In this document: positions 17,484 through 25,724 of the stretch, piece by piece
How the letters are laid out: each line of letters opens with the position of its first letter
How positions within the stretch are numbered: position 1 is the stretch's first letter
Assembly: GCA_041690635.1 (NCBI GenBank)
Contig: JAWLGZ010000003.1
Coordinates: forward strand, 310,001-374,000
Direction: 5' to 3'
From: JAWLGZ01 sp041690635
GTDB taxonomy: Bacteria > Pseudomonadota > Gammaproteobacteria > Thiohalomonadales > Thiohalomonadaceae
DNA: 64,000 nt
Translations under genes and position numbers: made by a program
Notes under the pieces: model-generated
The model's input: only the letters and a program-made list of their open reading frames with translations
Told to the model about the DNA's origin: nothing
The model's database searches: none

Positions 17484-18878
17484 CTAACCGGCCAGCCGCG
17501 CCCGCGCCGCCTGCGCCGCCTCCCGCACCCGCTCCGGCGCGGTGCCGCCGATGTGGTTACGGGCGGCGACGGAACCTTCCAGGGTGAGGACATCGGCGAT
17601 ATCCGCCTCGATCACCTCGGAGAAGGCGTGCAGCTCCGGCAGGGTCATGTCGGAGAGGTCCTTTTCCGACTCGATGCCATAGCGCACCGCCTTGCCGACG
17701 ATCTCGTGGGCGTCGCGGAACGGAACCCCCTTGCGCACCAGGTAGTCGGCCAGGTCGGTGGCGGTGGAGAAGCCGCGCCGGGCCGCCTCCCGCATCTGCT
17801 CTTTTTTCACCTGCACCCGCGCCATCATGTCGGCGTAGACCCGAAGGCTGCCCTTCACCGTGTCGATGGTGTCGAACAGCGGCTCCTTGTCCTCCTGATT
17901 GTCCTTGTTGTAGGCGAGCGGCTGCCCCTTCATCAGGGTGAGCAGGCTCATCAGGTGGCCGTAGACGCGGCCGGTCTTGCCGCGCACCAGCTCGGGGACG
18001 TCCGGGTTCTTCTTCTGCGGCATGATGGAGGAGCCGGTGCAGAAGGCGTCGCCCAGGTCGACGAAGTTGAACTGGCTGGAGGTCCACAGCACCAGCTCCT
18101 CGGAGAAGCGGGAGAGGTGCATGGAGAGGGTCGCGGCCCAGGCGATGAACTCGATGGCGAAGTCGCGATCCGAAACGGCGTCGAGCGAGTTGGCGGCGAC
18201 CCGCTCGAAGCCCAGTTCGCGGGCGCTGAACTCCCGATCGATGGGGTAGGTGGTGCCGGCCAGGGCGGCGGCGCCGAGCGGCAGGGTGTTGACCCGCTTG
18301 CGGCAGTCGGTGAGGCGCTCGGCGTCCCGCTGGAGCATCTCGTTCCAGGCCAGCATGTGGTGGCCGAAGGTGACCGGCTGGGCGGTCTGCAGATGGGTGA
18401 AGCCGGGCATGATGGTGTCGGCCTCGCGCTCGGCGAGGTCGATGAGGTTGGTCTGCAGCCGCTTCAGTTCCGCAGCGATTCCGTCGATCTCGTCGCGCAG
18501 GTAGAGGCGCACGTCGGTGGCTACCTGGTCATTACGGGAGCGGCCGGTGTGCAGCTTCTTGCCGGCATCGCCGATCTTGTCGGTGAGCCGCTTCTCGATG
18601 TTCATATGGAGATCTTCCAGGGCGATGGACCACTGGAACTCGCCGCGCTCGATCTCGTCGCGAATCTCGGTCAGACCCTGGAGGATGGCGTCGCGTTCGG
18701 CCTCGGTCAGTACGCCGACATGGGCCAGCATCTTCGCGTGGGCGATGGAGCCGGCGATGTCCTGGCGGTACATGCGCTGGTCAAAGCCGACCGAGGCGGT
18801 GAACGCCTCGACGAAGGCGTCGGTGGGTTCGGTGAAGCGCCCGGTCCAGGGCTTTTCGGTGGTGTTCTGGTCGCTCAT
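17484..18878 (-). CDS. argH: Argininosuccinate lyase ArgH
   Basis: The 464-residue enzyme cleaves argininosuccinate to arginine and fumarate, the last step of arginine synthesis. Superfamily motifs are present: TGRSRNDQV near residue 110, HLQTAQPVTFGHH near 155 with the catalytic His, and the flexible loop SSIMPQKKNPD near residue 280 carrying the catalytic Ser. The ATG at 18878 matches the ArgH N-terminus (WTGRF); the frame is open far upstream but that part is only antisense to the kinase gene. A TATACT -10-like box lies on the minus strand at 18911-18906. The gene is divergent from the sensor kinase, as in Pseudomonas. Confidence 0.97.
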   Translation of the reverse strand: MSDQNTTEKPWTGRFTEPTDAFVEAFTASVGFDQRMYRQDIAGSIAHAKMLAHVGVLTEAERDAILQGLTEIRDEIERGEFQWSIALEDLHMNIEKRLTDKIGDAGKKLHTGRSRNDQVATDVRLYLRDEIDGIAAELKRLQTNLIDLAEREADTIMPGFTHLQTAQPVTFGHHMLAWNEMLQRDAERLTDCRKRVNTLPLGAAALAGTTYPIDREFSARELGFERVAANSLDAVSDRDFAIEFIAWAATLSMHLSRFSEELVLWTSSQFNFVDLGDAFCTGSSIMPQKKNPDVPELVRGKTGRVYGHLMSLLTLMKGQPLAYNKDNQEDKEPLFDTIDTVKGSLRVYADMMARVQVKKEQMREAARRGFSTATDLADYLVRKGVPFRDAHEIVGKAVRYGIESEKDLSDMTLPELHAFSEVIEADIADVLTLEGSVAARNHIGGTAPERVREAAQAARARLAG

Positions 18879-19121
18879 GGCTGCATGGGAGTCGGGAAAA
18901 ACGGCAGTATAGCGGGTCGGGCGGGACCGCTCTAACGAAGGTTGAGAAGGAACGCTCGCCATCCCGCGGAGCGCGCGATGAATCCCGCGAACAGGTTCCT
19001 GCCAAAACTCCCTTGCGACCTTTGCGCCCTCGGCAAGAGACCCTGCCCCGGATTGGTTGGCAGCAGCGCGATACCGGCTTTGCCCATGCATATGGGGTTG
19101 GGGGTATAGTAGCGGTGGGGT

Positions 19122-19139
19122 GGCCGGCACCCGCCGGCC
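19122..19139 (+). repeat. Leader hairpin just before the sensor kinase start
   Basis: A perfect 7-bp stem (GGCCGGC 19122-19128 with GCCGGCC 19133-19139) and 4-base loop ends directly against the GGGGAA Shine-Dalgarno (19140-19145) of the GTG start at 19152. A TATAGT box at 19105-19110 could be the promoter -10. The hairpin could affect translation. Confidence 0.5.
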
Positions 19140-19151
19140 GGGGAACGAGAA

Positions 19152-20201
19152 GTGGCCGAGAACGAGAAGCGTGATTCTGGCAGCCTGTTCCTGCCGGACT
19201 TCTGCGGTCTGCCGGTGGTGTTCGCGACGGTGGTCCTCGCCGAACTGTTCGCCCTGGTGCTCTCCCTCGGTCGCCACGGCCTGACCGACGGCTTCTGGGA
19301 AGGACTCGCACTCACCTCCCTGTTCATGCAGTGGGCCGGTCTGACCAGCGCGCTGCTGCTCTGTCTCTCCCGACCGCTGCTGCGACGCATGGGTAATATC
19401 CCGGCAGGCATCACCAGTTACCTCGGCGTGCTGGCGGTGATCGCCACCGTCAGTCTCATCACCCTGGCGCTCGACGAGCGGGTCGGCATTACCGTCACCC
19501 CCGCCGGCGCTGATTTCCTGCTGCGCAATCTCGCCATCGGCGCTATCGTCGCCGGGCTCACTCTGCGCTACTTCTACGTCACCCACCAGTGGCGGAGGCG
19601 CGTCCATGCCGAGGGAGAGGCGCGGGTCCAGGCGCTCCAGGCGCGTATCCGCCCCCACTTCCTCTTCAACGCCATGAATACCATCGCCAGCCTTACCCGT
19701 TCCGACCCGGTGGCAGCGGAGCGGTCGGTGGAGGACCTGGCCGACCTGTTCCGCGCCAGTCTCGGCGACGGCCGGACACTGGTGTCTATGGCGGAGGAGC
19801 TGGAACTGACCCGCCGCTACACGCAGATCGAGACCCGTCGCCTGGGTGACCGGCTGGCGCTGGCGTGGGACATCGATGCGCTGCCCCGGGACGCCCTGAT
19901 TCCGCCGCTCACCCTCCAGCCGCTGGTGGAGAACGCCATCCTCCACGGCATCGAGCCTCGCGCCGGCGGCGGGAGGGTATTGATCACGGGTCGGACAAGT
20001 GGCGAGGATCTGGAGGTCACGGTGGAAAACCCGCTACCGGAGAGCGGCGAGAATCCCCATGAACCGGGCAATCGCATGGCGGTGGAGAACGTCGAGCTGC
20101 GGCTGCAGGCCCGGTTCGGTCACCGCGCCGGCCTCGAGGTGACCACCGCGTCCGACCGTTACCGCGTCTGTCTGCACCTGCCCTACCGGAGGTCAGCGTG
20201 A
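19152..20201 (+). CDS. algZ: LytS-type sensor histidine kinase, AlgZ/FimS-like
   Basis: The 349-residue protein has four or five TM helices (about residues 18-142). A short coiled segment leads into the His-kinase motif RIRPHFLFNAMNTIASL with the phospho-acceptor His169. An ATPase domain follows with PLVENAILHGIEP as N-box; as in AlgZ, the G boxes are reduced. The adjacent gene encodes its LytTR response regulator, overlapping by four bases (GTGA). In Pseudomonas, AlgZ/AlgR controls type IV pili and alginate. The GTG start has GGGGAA upstream. The order argH, algZ, algR, hemC is conserved from Pseudomonas. Confidence 0.88.
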   Translation: MAENEKRDSGSLFLPDFCGLPVVFATVVLAELFALVLSLGRHGLTDGFWEGLALTSLFMQWAGLTSALLLCLSRPLLRRMGNIPAGITSYLGVLAVIATVSLITLALDERVGITVTPAGADFLLRNLAIGAIVAGLTLRYFYVTHQWRRRVHAEGEARVQALQARIRPHFLFNAMNTIASLTRSDPVAAERSVEDLADLFRASLGDGRTLVSMAEELELTRRYTQIETRRLGDRLALAWDIDALPRDALIPPLTLQPLVENAILHGIEPRAGGGRVLITGRTSGEDLEVTVENPLPESGENPHEPGNRMAVENVELRLQARFGHRAGLEVTTASDRYRVCLHLPYRRSA

Positions 20202-20923
20202 GAGTGTTGATCGTCGATGATGAGCAGCCGGCGCGTGCACGGCTCACGCGCCTGGTGGCGGAGATCGGATTCGATCCGGTTGGTGAAGCGGACAACGGCG
20301 AGGAAGCGATCGCCATGGCACGGAAGCTGCGCCCGGATGCGGTCCTTCTGGACATCCGCATGCCGGGGATGGACGGGCTGGAGGCGGCGCGACGCCTGGC
20401 GGAACTGGAGCCGGCACCGGCAGTGATCTTCACCACCGCCTATGGGGAACATGCGCTGGAGGCGTTCGATGCCCAGGCGGTGGCCTACCTGTTGAAACCG
20501 GTGCGTGCCGAACGGCTTACCGAAGCGCTGCGCCGGGCACGCCGCCCGACCGCGGCGCAGATCCAGACGCTGCAGGGGAACGAAGGGCGCGAATACCTGA
20601 GCGGCGGCCGCGCCGGACACGTGGAGCGGATCCCGGCGGCGGAGGTACTCTACTTCCGCGCCGAGGACAAATATGTGACCGCCTACCACCCGGGTGGCGA
20701 ACTGCTGCTGGAAGAGAGCCTCAAACAGCTCGAAGAGGAGTTCGGCGAGCGCTTCGTGCGCATCCACCGCAACGCACTGGTGGCACGCACGGCCCTGGCG
20801 GGACTGGAGAAGGAGGGGGAGGGGGCGGTGCGTGCCCGCCTGCACGGCTGTGACGACCGACTGGAGGTCAGCCGCCGGCACCTGCCCTCGGTGCGTCGCC
20901 TTTTGCGGTCCGGCAGGCCCTGA
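20198..20923 (+). CDS. algR: LytTR response regulator, AlgR-like
   Basis: The 241-residue protein has a receiver domain (MRVLIVDDEQPAR, phospho-acceptor Asp52 in LLDIRMPGMDG, Thr in TTAYGEHALEAF, Lys in LLKPVRAERL). A LytTR DNA-binding domain follows (about 135-240: VERIPAAEVLYFRAEDKYVTAYH...FVRIHRNALVAR). This is the AlgR architecture. GGAGG at 20188-20192 precedes the GTG at 20198, which overlaps the kinase stop. The last 56 bp overlap the convergent thioredoxin gene. Confidence 0.92.
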   Translation: MRVLIVDDEQPARARLTRLVAEIGFDPVGEADNGEEAIAMARKLRPDAVLLDIRMPGMDGLEAARRLAELEPAPAVIFTTAYGEHALEAFDAQAVAYLLKPVRAERLTEALRRARRPTAAQIQTLQGNEGREYLSGGRAGHVERIPAAEVLYFRAEDKYVTAYHPGGELLLEESLKQLEEEFGERFVRIHRNALVARTALAGLEKEGEGAVRARLHGCDDRLEVSRRHLPSVRRLLRSGRP

Positions 20924-21422
20924 ACCGCTCGCCGATGCCGGCCAGCTGGCGCTGCTCGGCAAGTCGCTCGCGCGCATCGGCGATGCGCTGGTCGATAAAG
21001 CCGCCGAAATAGTCCGGGGTGGTCATCCCCACCTGCCGCTCGCTCAACTCCTTGCCGGCACCGTCCACATAGACCAGGGTCGGTGTGACCATGATGTTGT
21101 AACGTACCGATAACTCACCCACCGTGGTGGCGCTGCCGTCGAAGTCGGTGATGGCCCGTGTGGGGACATCGATGTGGACCTTGCGGATGATCACCCGGTC
21201 GTCGTAATCGCCGCTGATCAACATCGGTTTCAGGAACTCCTCCTCCACCCGCTCGCAGTAGGGGCAGTAGTGGGAAGAGAACATGAGCAGGATGGGCCGC
21301 CCGCAGCGATCGGATGCGGCACCTTCTTTCTGGAGGTTGGCGACCTCGCGCAACTCCACCGCGCCCGCCGCGAACGGCAGGAGGAGGGCAAGCAGCGCGG
21401 CGGTAATTTTCATTTTTGTCAT
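20868..21422 (-). CDS. Periplasmic thioredoxin-fold protein (SoxW-like)
   Basis: The 184-residue product starts at 21422 with a signal peptide (MTKMKITAALLALLLPFAAG) and carries a thioredoxin fold. LLMFSSHYCPYCERVEEEF holds the redox pair C53-PY-C56, and YNIMVTPTLVYVDG has the cis-proline. It is related to SoxW/DsbE-like thioredoxins that recycle periplasmic disulfides, in some organisms in sulfur oxidation. The C-terminal 18 codons overlap the algR gene on the other strand. The gene is inserted between algR and hemC, which are adjacent in Pseudomonas. Confidence 0.85.
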   Translation of the reverse strand: MTKMKITAALLALLLPFAAGAVELREVANLQKEGAASDRCGRPILLMFSSHYCPYCERVEEEFLKPMLISGDYDDRVIIRKVHIDVPTRAITDFDGSATTVGELSVRYNIMVTPTLVYVDGAGKELSERQVGMTTPDYFGGFIDQRIADARERLAEQRQLAGIGERFRACRTAKGDAPRAGAGG

Positions 21423-21545
21423 GGTTACCCGCTTTCCATCCAATTGTCGGTTAGCATAGGCACGGTTTCCCGCCGCCGCAATAGGCCGCCGCCGCCCGGC
21501 CGTGTATGATTGGGCGCCGCAAAACCCATTCGGAACAACCAGCTA

Positions 21546-22484
21546 GTGACACAAAACCACATCCGTATCGCCACCCGCAAGAGCCAGCTCGCCCTGTGGC
21601 AGGCCGAGTTCGTCGCCGCGCGCCTGCGCGAGGCCCACCCCGGACTGGCCGTGAGCCTGGTCACCATGGTCTCCAAGGGGGACCGCATCCTCGACGCGCC
21701 GCTGGCCAAGGTGGGCGGCAAGGGGCTCTTTATCAAGGAGCTTGAGGAGTCGATCCTGCGCGGGGAGGCCGATATCGCGGTGCACTCCATGAAGGATGTG
21801 CCGGTGGAGGAGGAGATCCCGGCGGAGCTGCACGTGCCGGTCATCTGTGAGCGCGAGGACCCGCGCGACGCCTTTGTCTCCAATCAGGTGAAGAGCTTCG
21901 CCGGACTGCCGCAGGGCGCGGTGGTGGGCACCTCCAGCCTGCGCCGCCAGGCACAGATCCTGGCCGCGCGCCCCGACCTCCGGATCAACTTCCTGCGCGG
22001 CAACGTGAACACGAGGCTGGCCAAGCTGGACGCGGGGGAGTACGACGCCATCATCCTCGCCGCCGCCGGCCTCAAGCGGCTGGCGTTCGAGGAGCGCATC
22101 AGCGAGATCCTCGACACCCGGCTCAGCCTGCCGGCGGTCGGCCAGGGTGCGGTGGGCATCGAGTGCCGCCGCGGCGATAGCCGGGTGAATGAGCTGATCG
22201 CCCCCCTCAATCACCGCGAAACCGAACTGCGGGTGCGAGCCGAACGGGCCATGAACCGCCGCCTCCAGGGTGGCTGTCAGGTGCCCATCGGCGGCTACGC
22301 CGAACTGGAGCACGGCGTCATTCTGTTGCGCGGCCTGGTGGGCCGGCCCGACGGCAGCGAGGTGGTGCGGGGCGATATCAGCGGGCGGCCGGAGGAGGGT
22401 GAGGAGCTGGGCGCGGTGCTGGCAGAGGAGCTGCTCACCCGGGGCGCCGGCGAAATCCTGCGCGAGGTCTATGGCAACACCTGA
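21546..22484 (+). CDS. hemC: Porphobilinogen deaminase HemC
   Basis: The 312-residue enzyme polymerises four porphobilinogens into hydroxymethylbilane. RIATRKSQLALWQAEFVAA opens the fold; the catalytic Asp84 is in HSMKDVP; TSSLRRQAQ holds the substrate arginines; the dipyrromethane-binding Cys244 is in QGGCQVPIGGYA. GTG at 21546 gives the standard N-terminus, with only a weak GGAAC upstream. The 3' end overlaps hemD by 14 bp, the first of several overlaps in the hemC-D-X-Y operon. Confidence 0.96.
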   Translation: MTQNHIRIATRKSQLALWQAEFVAARLREAHPGLAVSLVTMVSKGDRILDAPLAKVGGKGLFIKELEESILRGEADIAVHSMKDVPVEEEIPAELHVPVICEREDPRDAFVSNQVKSFAGLPQGAVVGTSSLRRQAQILAARPDLRINFLRGNVNTRLAKLDAGEYDAIILAAAGLKRLAFEERISEILDTRLSLPAVGQGAVGIECRRGDSRVNELIAPLNHRETELRVRAERAMNRRLQGGCQVPIGGYAELEHGVILLRGLVGRPDGSEVVRGDISGRPEEGEELGAVLAEELLTRGAGEILREVYGNT

Positions 22485-23268
22485 CCTGGGCGGCGTCGGC
22501 GTGCTGGTGACGCGCCCCGCCCATCAGGCGGAACCCCTGGTGCGGCTCATCGAACAGGCCGGCGGTGCGGCGATCCGCTTCCCGGTCCTGGAGATCCTGG
22601 ACCCCACCGATCTCGCCCCCCTGTTCGACCTCATCGACCGGCTAGACCGGTACGATCTCGCCATCTTCATCAGCCCCAACGCGGTCGCCCGTGCGGCCAA
22701 CCTGATTGGCGGGCGGCGTGGCGGCTTGCCCCCAACCCTTTCCATCGCCACCGTGGGAAAAGGAAGCGCACGCGAGGTCAAACGGTTGTTGGGACGGGAG
22801 CCCGACCTCTGTCCGCCAGGCCGCTTCGACAGTGAGGCGCTGCTCGCCCTCCCGGGGCTGGCGGACATGAGCGGGCGGCGAGTGGTGATCTTCCGCGGTG
22901 AAGGGGGCCGAGGACACCTGGCCACCACCCTGCGCGACCGGGGCGCCGAAGTGACCTATGCGGAGGTCTACCGCCGCGCACGGCCCAATGCCAAAACCGG
23001 TGCGCTGCTGCACCGCTGGGCGCGCGGCGAGATCGATATCGTCACGGTCACCAGCGGCGACGGCCTGCGCAACCTCTACGAGATGATCGGCGATCTGGGG
23101 CGTCAGTGGCTGCGTGCCACCCCAATCGCCACCGTCAGCGAGCGGGTGGCGGCAATCGCCCGGGAGCTGGGCATAACCGCGCCGGTGCTGGTCGCATCCG
23201 ACGCCGACGACCGTGCGCTGATCGACACCATTGGCCAATGGACCGCGACCCGCGGAGAGAACAGATGA
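22471..23268 (+). CDS. hemD: Uroporphyrinogen-III synthase HemD
   Basis: The 265-residue protein inverts ring D and closes hydroxymethylbilane to uroporphyrinogen III. Sequence identity within HemD is low, but VLVTRPAHQAEPLVRLIEQAGG at the N-terminus, IFISPNAVARA, RVVIFRGEGGRGHLATTLRDRGAEV and VTVTSGDGLRNLYEM are typical. The start ATG 22471 lies inside the end of hemC. The stop overlaps the ATG of the next gene (ATGA). Position and fold agree on the assignment. Confidence 0.93.
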   Translation: MATPDLGGVGVLVTRPAHQAEPLVRLIEQAGGAAIRFPVLEILDPTDLAPLFDLIDRLDRYDLAIFISPNAVARAANLIGGRRGGLPPTLSIATVGKGSAREVKRLLGREPDLCPPGRFDSEALLALPGLADMSGRRVVIFRGEGGRGHLATTLRDRGAEVTYAEVYRRARPNAKTGALLHRWARGEIDIVTVTSGDGLRNLYEMIGDLGRQWLRATPIATVSERVAAIARELGITAPVLVASDADDRALIDTIGQWTATRGENR

Positions 23269-24371
23269 GCGAAAAGGAAAATAGCGCGGCGGGGGAGAAC
23301 CCGCCGGAGCCCAGGGGCAAGTCCGACCCCAAACCGGGCGCGCCCGACAGCAAAGCGGCTCCGTCGGAGCCACAGCGCCGGGGTGGCAGTGGTGCCCTGG
23401 CGGTTGCCCTGCTGGCGTTGCTTGCCGCGGGCGGCGTCGGGACCGGCGGCTGGTATCTGTGGCAGGAGCTGCAAGCCCTGCAGGGCCGTGCCACCGAACT
23501 CGCCCGCAGCGACCGCGAAACCGCCGCGGCCCTGACGGATCTGCGCCGCAATCAGCAGCAGGCCGGCGCCGCAGCCGGTGAACTGGCGACCCGGCTCGGG
23601 GAGACCCGGGCGGAACTGGACGACGCCCGCCGCATGATCGATGCCCTGAGCGGCCGCCTGGCTGAGGCACGGGGGGACTGGAACGTTGCGGAGGTGGAGT
23701 ACCTGCTGCGGATCGCGGAACGCGCGGCGCTGATGCGGGACGTGGGGAGCGCCATTGCCGTCCTGCGGGCTGCCGACGACCGGCTTCAAGCGGTCGGCGA
23801 CAACCGCCTGCACCCGGTGAGGGAGCAGATAGCTGCCGAGTTGCACGCCCTCCGTACGGCAAACTTGCCGGATGTAGAGGGAATCAGCGCCGAACTGGCC
23901 GCCATCTCCGGGCAACTTCAGGAACTGCCGCTGGCCACTGCCGAACGGCAGTCCGTGGAACAGGCCGCGGATCAACCGGCCGAAACCGACGGCTGGCGCT
24001 CCGCCCTGGAGCGGATCGGAAACGACCTGCGGGGGCTGGTCACCATTCGCCGCGGTGAGGCGCCGGCGGCACTCACCACACCGGAACGGCGCTTCTTCCT
24101 GCGCCAGAATCTGCAACTGAAGCTGGAGACCGCGCGCCTCGCACTGCTGGAGAAGCGGCAGATGCTCTACCGGGACAGCCTGGCGGAGTCGGCCGACTGG
24201 GTGCGGCGCTACTACCCACCGGATCACTCCGGGGTTGCGGCCACCCTGCAGCGGATCCAGGCATTGCAGGCGGTCGATATCGCCCCCGAGCTGCCCCGCC
24301 TGGGGGCCGCGCTCCAGACCCTGCGCCGGATCGCCCCCGAGATCGAGGCGCCCGCCGGAGAAGCATCGTGA
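23265..24371 (+). CDS. hemX: HemX-family membrane protein
   Basis: The 368-residue protein has a charged, Pro/Lys-rich cytoplasmic N-terminus (1-40), one TM helix (about 43-63), and a long periplasmic region starting with a coiled coil (WQELQALQGRATELARSDRE...). The motifs VAEVEYLLRIAERAALM and LHALRTANLPDVEGI are the HemX signature. HemX is often annotated as uroporphyrinogen-III methyltransferase, but this family lacks that fold; its role in heme synthesis is unproven. ATG 23265 overlaps the hemD stop and has GGAGAG upstream. The 3' end overlaps hemY by four bases. Confidence 0.93.
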   Translation: MSEKENSAAGENPPEPRGKSDPKPGAPDSKAAPSEPQRRGGSGALAVALLALLAAGGVGTGGWYLWQELQALQGRATELARSDRETAAALTDLRRNQQQAGAAAGELATRLGETRAELDDARRMIDALSGRLAEARGDWNVAEVEYLLRIAERAALMRDVGSAIAVLRAADDRLQAVGDNRLHPVREQIAAELHALRTANLPDVEGISAELAAISGQLQELPLATAERQSVEQAADQPAETDGWRSALERIGNDLRGLVTIRRGEAPAALTTPERRFFLRQNLQLKLETARLALLEKRQMLYRDSLAESADWVRRYYPPDHSGVAATLQRIQALQAVDIAPELPRLGAALQTLRRIAPEIEAPAGEAS

Positions 24372-25549
24372 GACTCCTGGTCTTCGTTTTCCTCGTCCTG
24401 CTGCTGGCGGTGGGGCTTGCGCTGCTGGTGGAGCACGATCCCGGCTACGTACTGGTGAGCTATGCCGACTGGACCGCCGAATCCACGCTCGCCGTGTTCG
24501 TCGTGCTCGCCGCCGCCGTCTTCGGCACGCTCTATTTCCTCATCCGTTTCCTGGTCGGCACGCTGGCGCTGCCCGGTGCCCTGGGCCGCTGGCGGCGCGG
24601 GCGGCGCTCCGGCAAGGCGCGCAGCGCCACCAATCGGGGACTCATTGCCCTCGCCGAGGGGCACTGGGAGCGGGCGGAGAAGGAGCTCAACCGCGCCGCC
24701 GACAACAGCGACACCCCCCTCATCAACTACCTGGGCGCCGCCCGCGCCGCACAGAAGCGCGGTGCCGACAGCCGGCGGGATCACTACCTCCGGCTGGCCC
24801 ACCAGAGTATGCCGGAGGCGGAGCTGGCCATCGGACTGACCCAGGCGGAGGTGCAGCTCTCCCAGGGGCAGCTGGAACAGGCGCTCGCCACCCTGATGCA
24901 CCTGCGTTCCATCGCACCGCGGCATGGCTATGTGCTGAACCTGCTGCGCAAACTCTACGAACGGCTGGGAAGCTGGTCCGATCTACTCACGATCCTCCCG
25001 GATCTGCGCCGCCACGGCGTGCTGGACAGCCAGGCCGCCGACCAACTCGAACGGAAGGCGCTGGGTGAGCTGCTGCACCGAGCGGCCAGGGCGGGCCGGG
25101 CCGAGGCGCTGCTGGAGGCGTGGCCACAGGTGCCCAAGGCGCGGCGCGGCGATGCCGAGCTGGTTCACATCTACGCCGAAGGGCTGCTCGCCACCGGGCG
25201 GGAGCGGGAGGCCGAGGAGTTGCTGCGGGAGACGCTGAAACGGAACTGGGATGCATCGCTGATGCGGCTCTACAGCCGGGCCGAAGGGTCCGATCCGGCG
25301 GAGCAGCTGGCCGCTGCCGAGGGGTGGCTCAAACAGCACGAGCGCGACCCGGCCCTGCTCTGCACACTCGGCCGGCTGGCGCTGCGCGCCCAGCTCTGGG
25401 GCAAGGCGCGCAGCTACCTGGAGGCGAGTCTCGGCCTGGAACCGGACCCGGCCAGCTATCGCGAACTGGGTGAACTGCTCGAACGCCTGGGCGAAAAGGA
25501 GGCCGCCGCAGAGTGCTTCCGCAAGGGGCTGGCGCGGGCGATAGGCTGA
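24368..25549 (+). CDS. hemY: HemY-family TPR membrane protein
   Basis: The 393-residue protein has two N-terminal TM helices (about 3-22 and 39-62), then a basic linker and a cytoplasmic or periplasmic TPR solenoid. RGLIALAEGHWERAEKELNRAADN and LEQALATLMHLRSIAPRHGYVLNLL are HemY hallmarks. It belongs to the proteobacterial HemY group linked to heme synthesis and is not the oxygen-dependent protoporphyrinogen oxidase also called HemY. The GTG start overlaps hemX. The stop is 5 bp before a heptamer repeat element. Confidence 0.93.
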   Translation: MRLLVFVFLVLLLAVGLALLVEHDPGYVLVSYADWTAESTLAVFVVLAAAVFGTLYFLIRFLVGTLALPGALGRWRRGRRSGKARSATNRGLIALAEGHWERAEKELNRAADNSDTPLINYLGAARAAQKRGADSRRDHYLRLAHQSMPEAELAIGLTQAEVQLSQGQLEQALATLMHLRSIAPRHGYVLNLLRKLYERLGSWSDLLTILPDLRRHGVLDSQAADQLERKALGELLHRAARAGRAEALLEAWPQVPKARRGDAELVHIYAEGLLATGREREAEELLRETLKRNWDASLMRLYSRAEGSDPAEQLAAAEGWLKQHERDPALLCTLGRLALRAQLWGKARSYLEASLGLEPDPASYRELGELLERLGEKEAAAECFRKGLARAIG

Positions 25550-25554
25550 AAGGC

Positions 25555-25722
25555 AGGGGCTAGGGATCAGGGGCTAGGAACTAGGGAGTGAGCGCGCTAC
25601 GCGCGGGTAAATATCAATACACGGGTGGCCCTTATGTTTGCTGGCCCCTAGCCCCTAGCCCCTAGCCCCTAGCCCCTAGCCCCTAGCCCCTAGCCCCTAG
25701 CCCCTAGCCCCTAGCCCCTAGC
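25555..25722. repeat. Heptamer-arm palindromic repeat, locus 1
   Basis: The right arm is 11 perfect copies of GCCCCTA (25644-25720). The left arm is five degenerate copies of the complementary heptamer in strict 7-base register (AGGGGCT, AGGGATC, AGGGGCT, AGGAACT, AGGGAGT; 25555-25589). Between them is a core with GTGAG, a small hairpin (GCGCG 25592-25596 with CGCGC 25600-25604), then about 40 AT-richer bases. It fills the gap between convergent genes and ends a few bases from both stop codons. The same layout recurs at 63665-63788. Confidence 0.9.
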
Positions 25723-25724
25723 CT

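Noticed and set aside
18879..19946. Upstream extension of the argH frame through the sensor kinase gene
   Set aside because: Antisense to a clear histidine kinase; ArgH similarity begins only at 18878.
25644..25720. CRISPR array or telomere-like repeat
   Set aside because: The unit is 7 bp with no spacers, and the locus is internal with genes on both sides; a heptamer repeat element fits better.
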